DNA from: Massilia putida
GTDB lineage: Bacteria > Pseudomonadota > Gammaproteobacteria > Burkholderiales > Burkholderiaceae_D
Direction: 5' to 3'
DNA: 64,000 nt
Assembly: GCF_001941825.1 (NCBI RefSeq)
Contig: NZ_CP019037.1
Coordinates: 62,001-126,000, forward strand
The position numbers and the translations under genes are program-made. Every line of letters begins with the position of its first letter. The first letter of the stretch is position 1. Below are positions 63,946 through 64,000 of the stretch, piece after piece. The notes beneath the pieces were generated by a model, which was not told the DNA's origin, made no database searches, and worked only from the letters and a program-made list of their open reading frames with translations.

Positions 63946-64000
63946 CCGGCCGGCCGATTCTGCACGGCATCCGCGTGATCGAGCTGGCCTGCAACGAGCC
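63942..64000 (+). CDS. Class III (CaiB/BaiF-type) CoA-transferase, start only
   Basis: GTG at 63942 overlaps the preceding TGA. The 19 visible codons read TGRPILHGIRVIELACNE after the start, which is the N-terminal LxGIRVIEL signature of family III CoA-transferases. They move CoA between carboxylic acids. The rest lies beyond the right edge. Confidence 0.7.
   Translation, partial: MTGRPILHGIRVIELACNE

Overview
The window is high-GC DNA with bacterial gene packing, Shine-Dalgarno starts, 4-bp start/stop overlaps and many acyl-CoA enzymes. It most likely comes from a Burkholderiales betaproteobacterium; a Massilia/Telluria-type Oxalobacteraceae is my best guess, inferred from gene content only. 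I saw no rRNA, tRNA, CRISPR array or prophage. It is a catabolic region built from several separately regulated modules.

Module 1 (1-30.1 kb) is a large beta-oxidation-like gene set. It has an MFS transporter, a BKACE enzyme, a TetR regulator, an exported M20 amidohydrolase with a DUF1329 protein and a LysR regulator. A MarR-controlled block follows: an SDR, and an acyl-CoA dehydrogenase with a phosphotransferase and a second SDR. Next come an alpha/beta hydrolase, acyl-CoA ligase and SDR operon, folE, an SCP2-type thiolase with an SDR, two MaoC proteins, enoyl-CoA hydratases, two amidohydrolase-2 proteins, a Cys-less thiolase homologue, ETF-QO and a thiolase. Seven copies of a 19-bp operator-like sequence sit in its promoters, one of them before the TetR gene at 3.3-4.1 kb; an eighth lies near a chemoreceptor at 32.2 kb. 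I infer one regulon for activation (ligase), oxidation (dehydrogenase to ETF-QO), hydration, dehydrogenation and thiolysis of an unknown acid, possibly released from an ester or amide. The substrate cannot be read from the sequence.

Region 2 (30.1-38.7 kb) is a patchwork. Remnants of IS3-, IS6- and perhaps IS110-family elements surround a chemoreceptor, a small proline-rich ORF, a branched-chain aminotransferase, a TetR/BKACE pair with a perfect operator palindrome, and a hybrid histidine kinase.

Module 3 (38.7-57.0 kb, leftward) holds the leucine/isovalerate operon in the order liuA-B-C-D-E, followed by ETF-QO, phosphoenolpyruvate synthase and thiolase. Upstream lie an acyl-CoA ligase, a VOC protein, a TonB receptor, an MFS transporter and a MarR regulator.

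Module 4 (57.2-64.0 kb) has two TetR regulators, each with its own repeated operator candidate. It also has a PYROXD2-like flavoprotein, a cytochrome P450, an unrecognised 348-aa protein, a SnoaL-like protein, an AhpD-like protein and the start of a class III CoA-transferase, which runs off the right edge.
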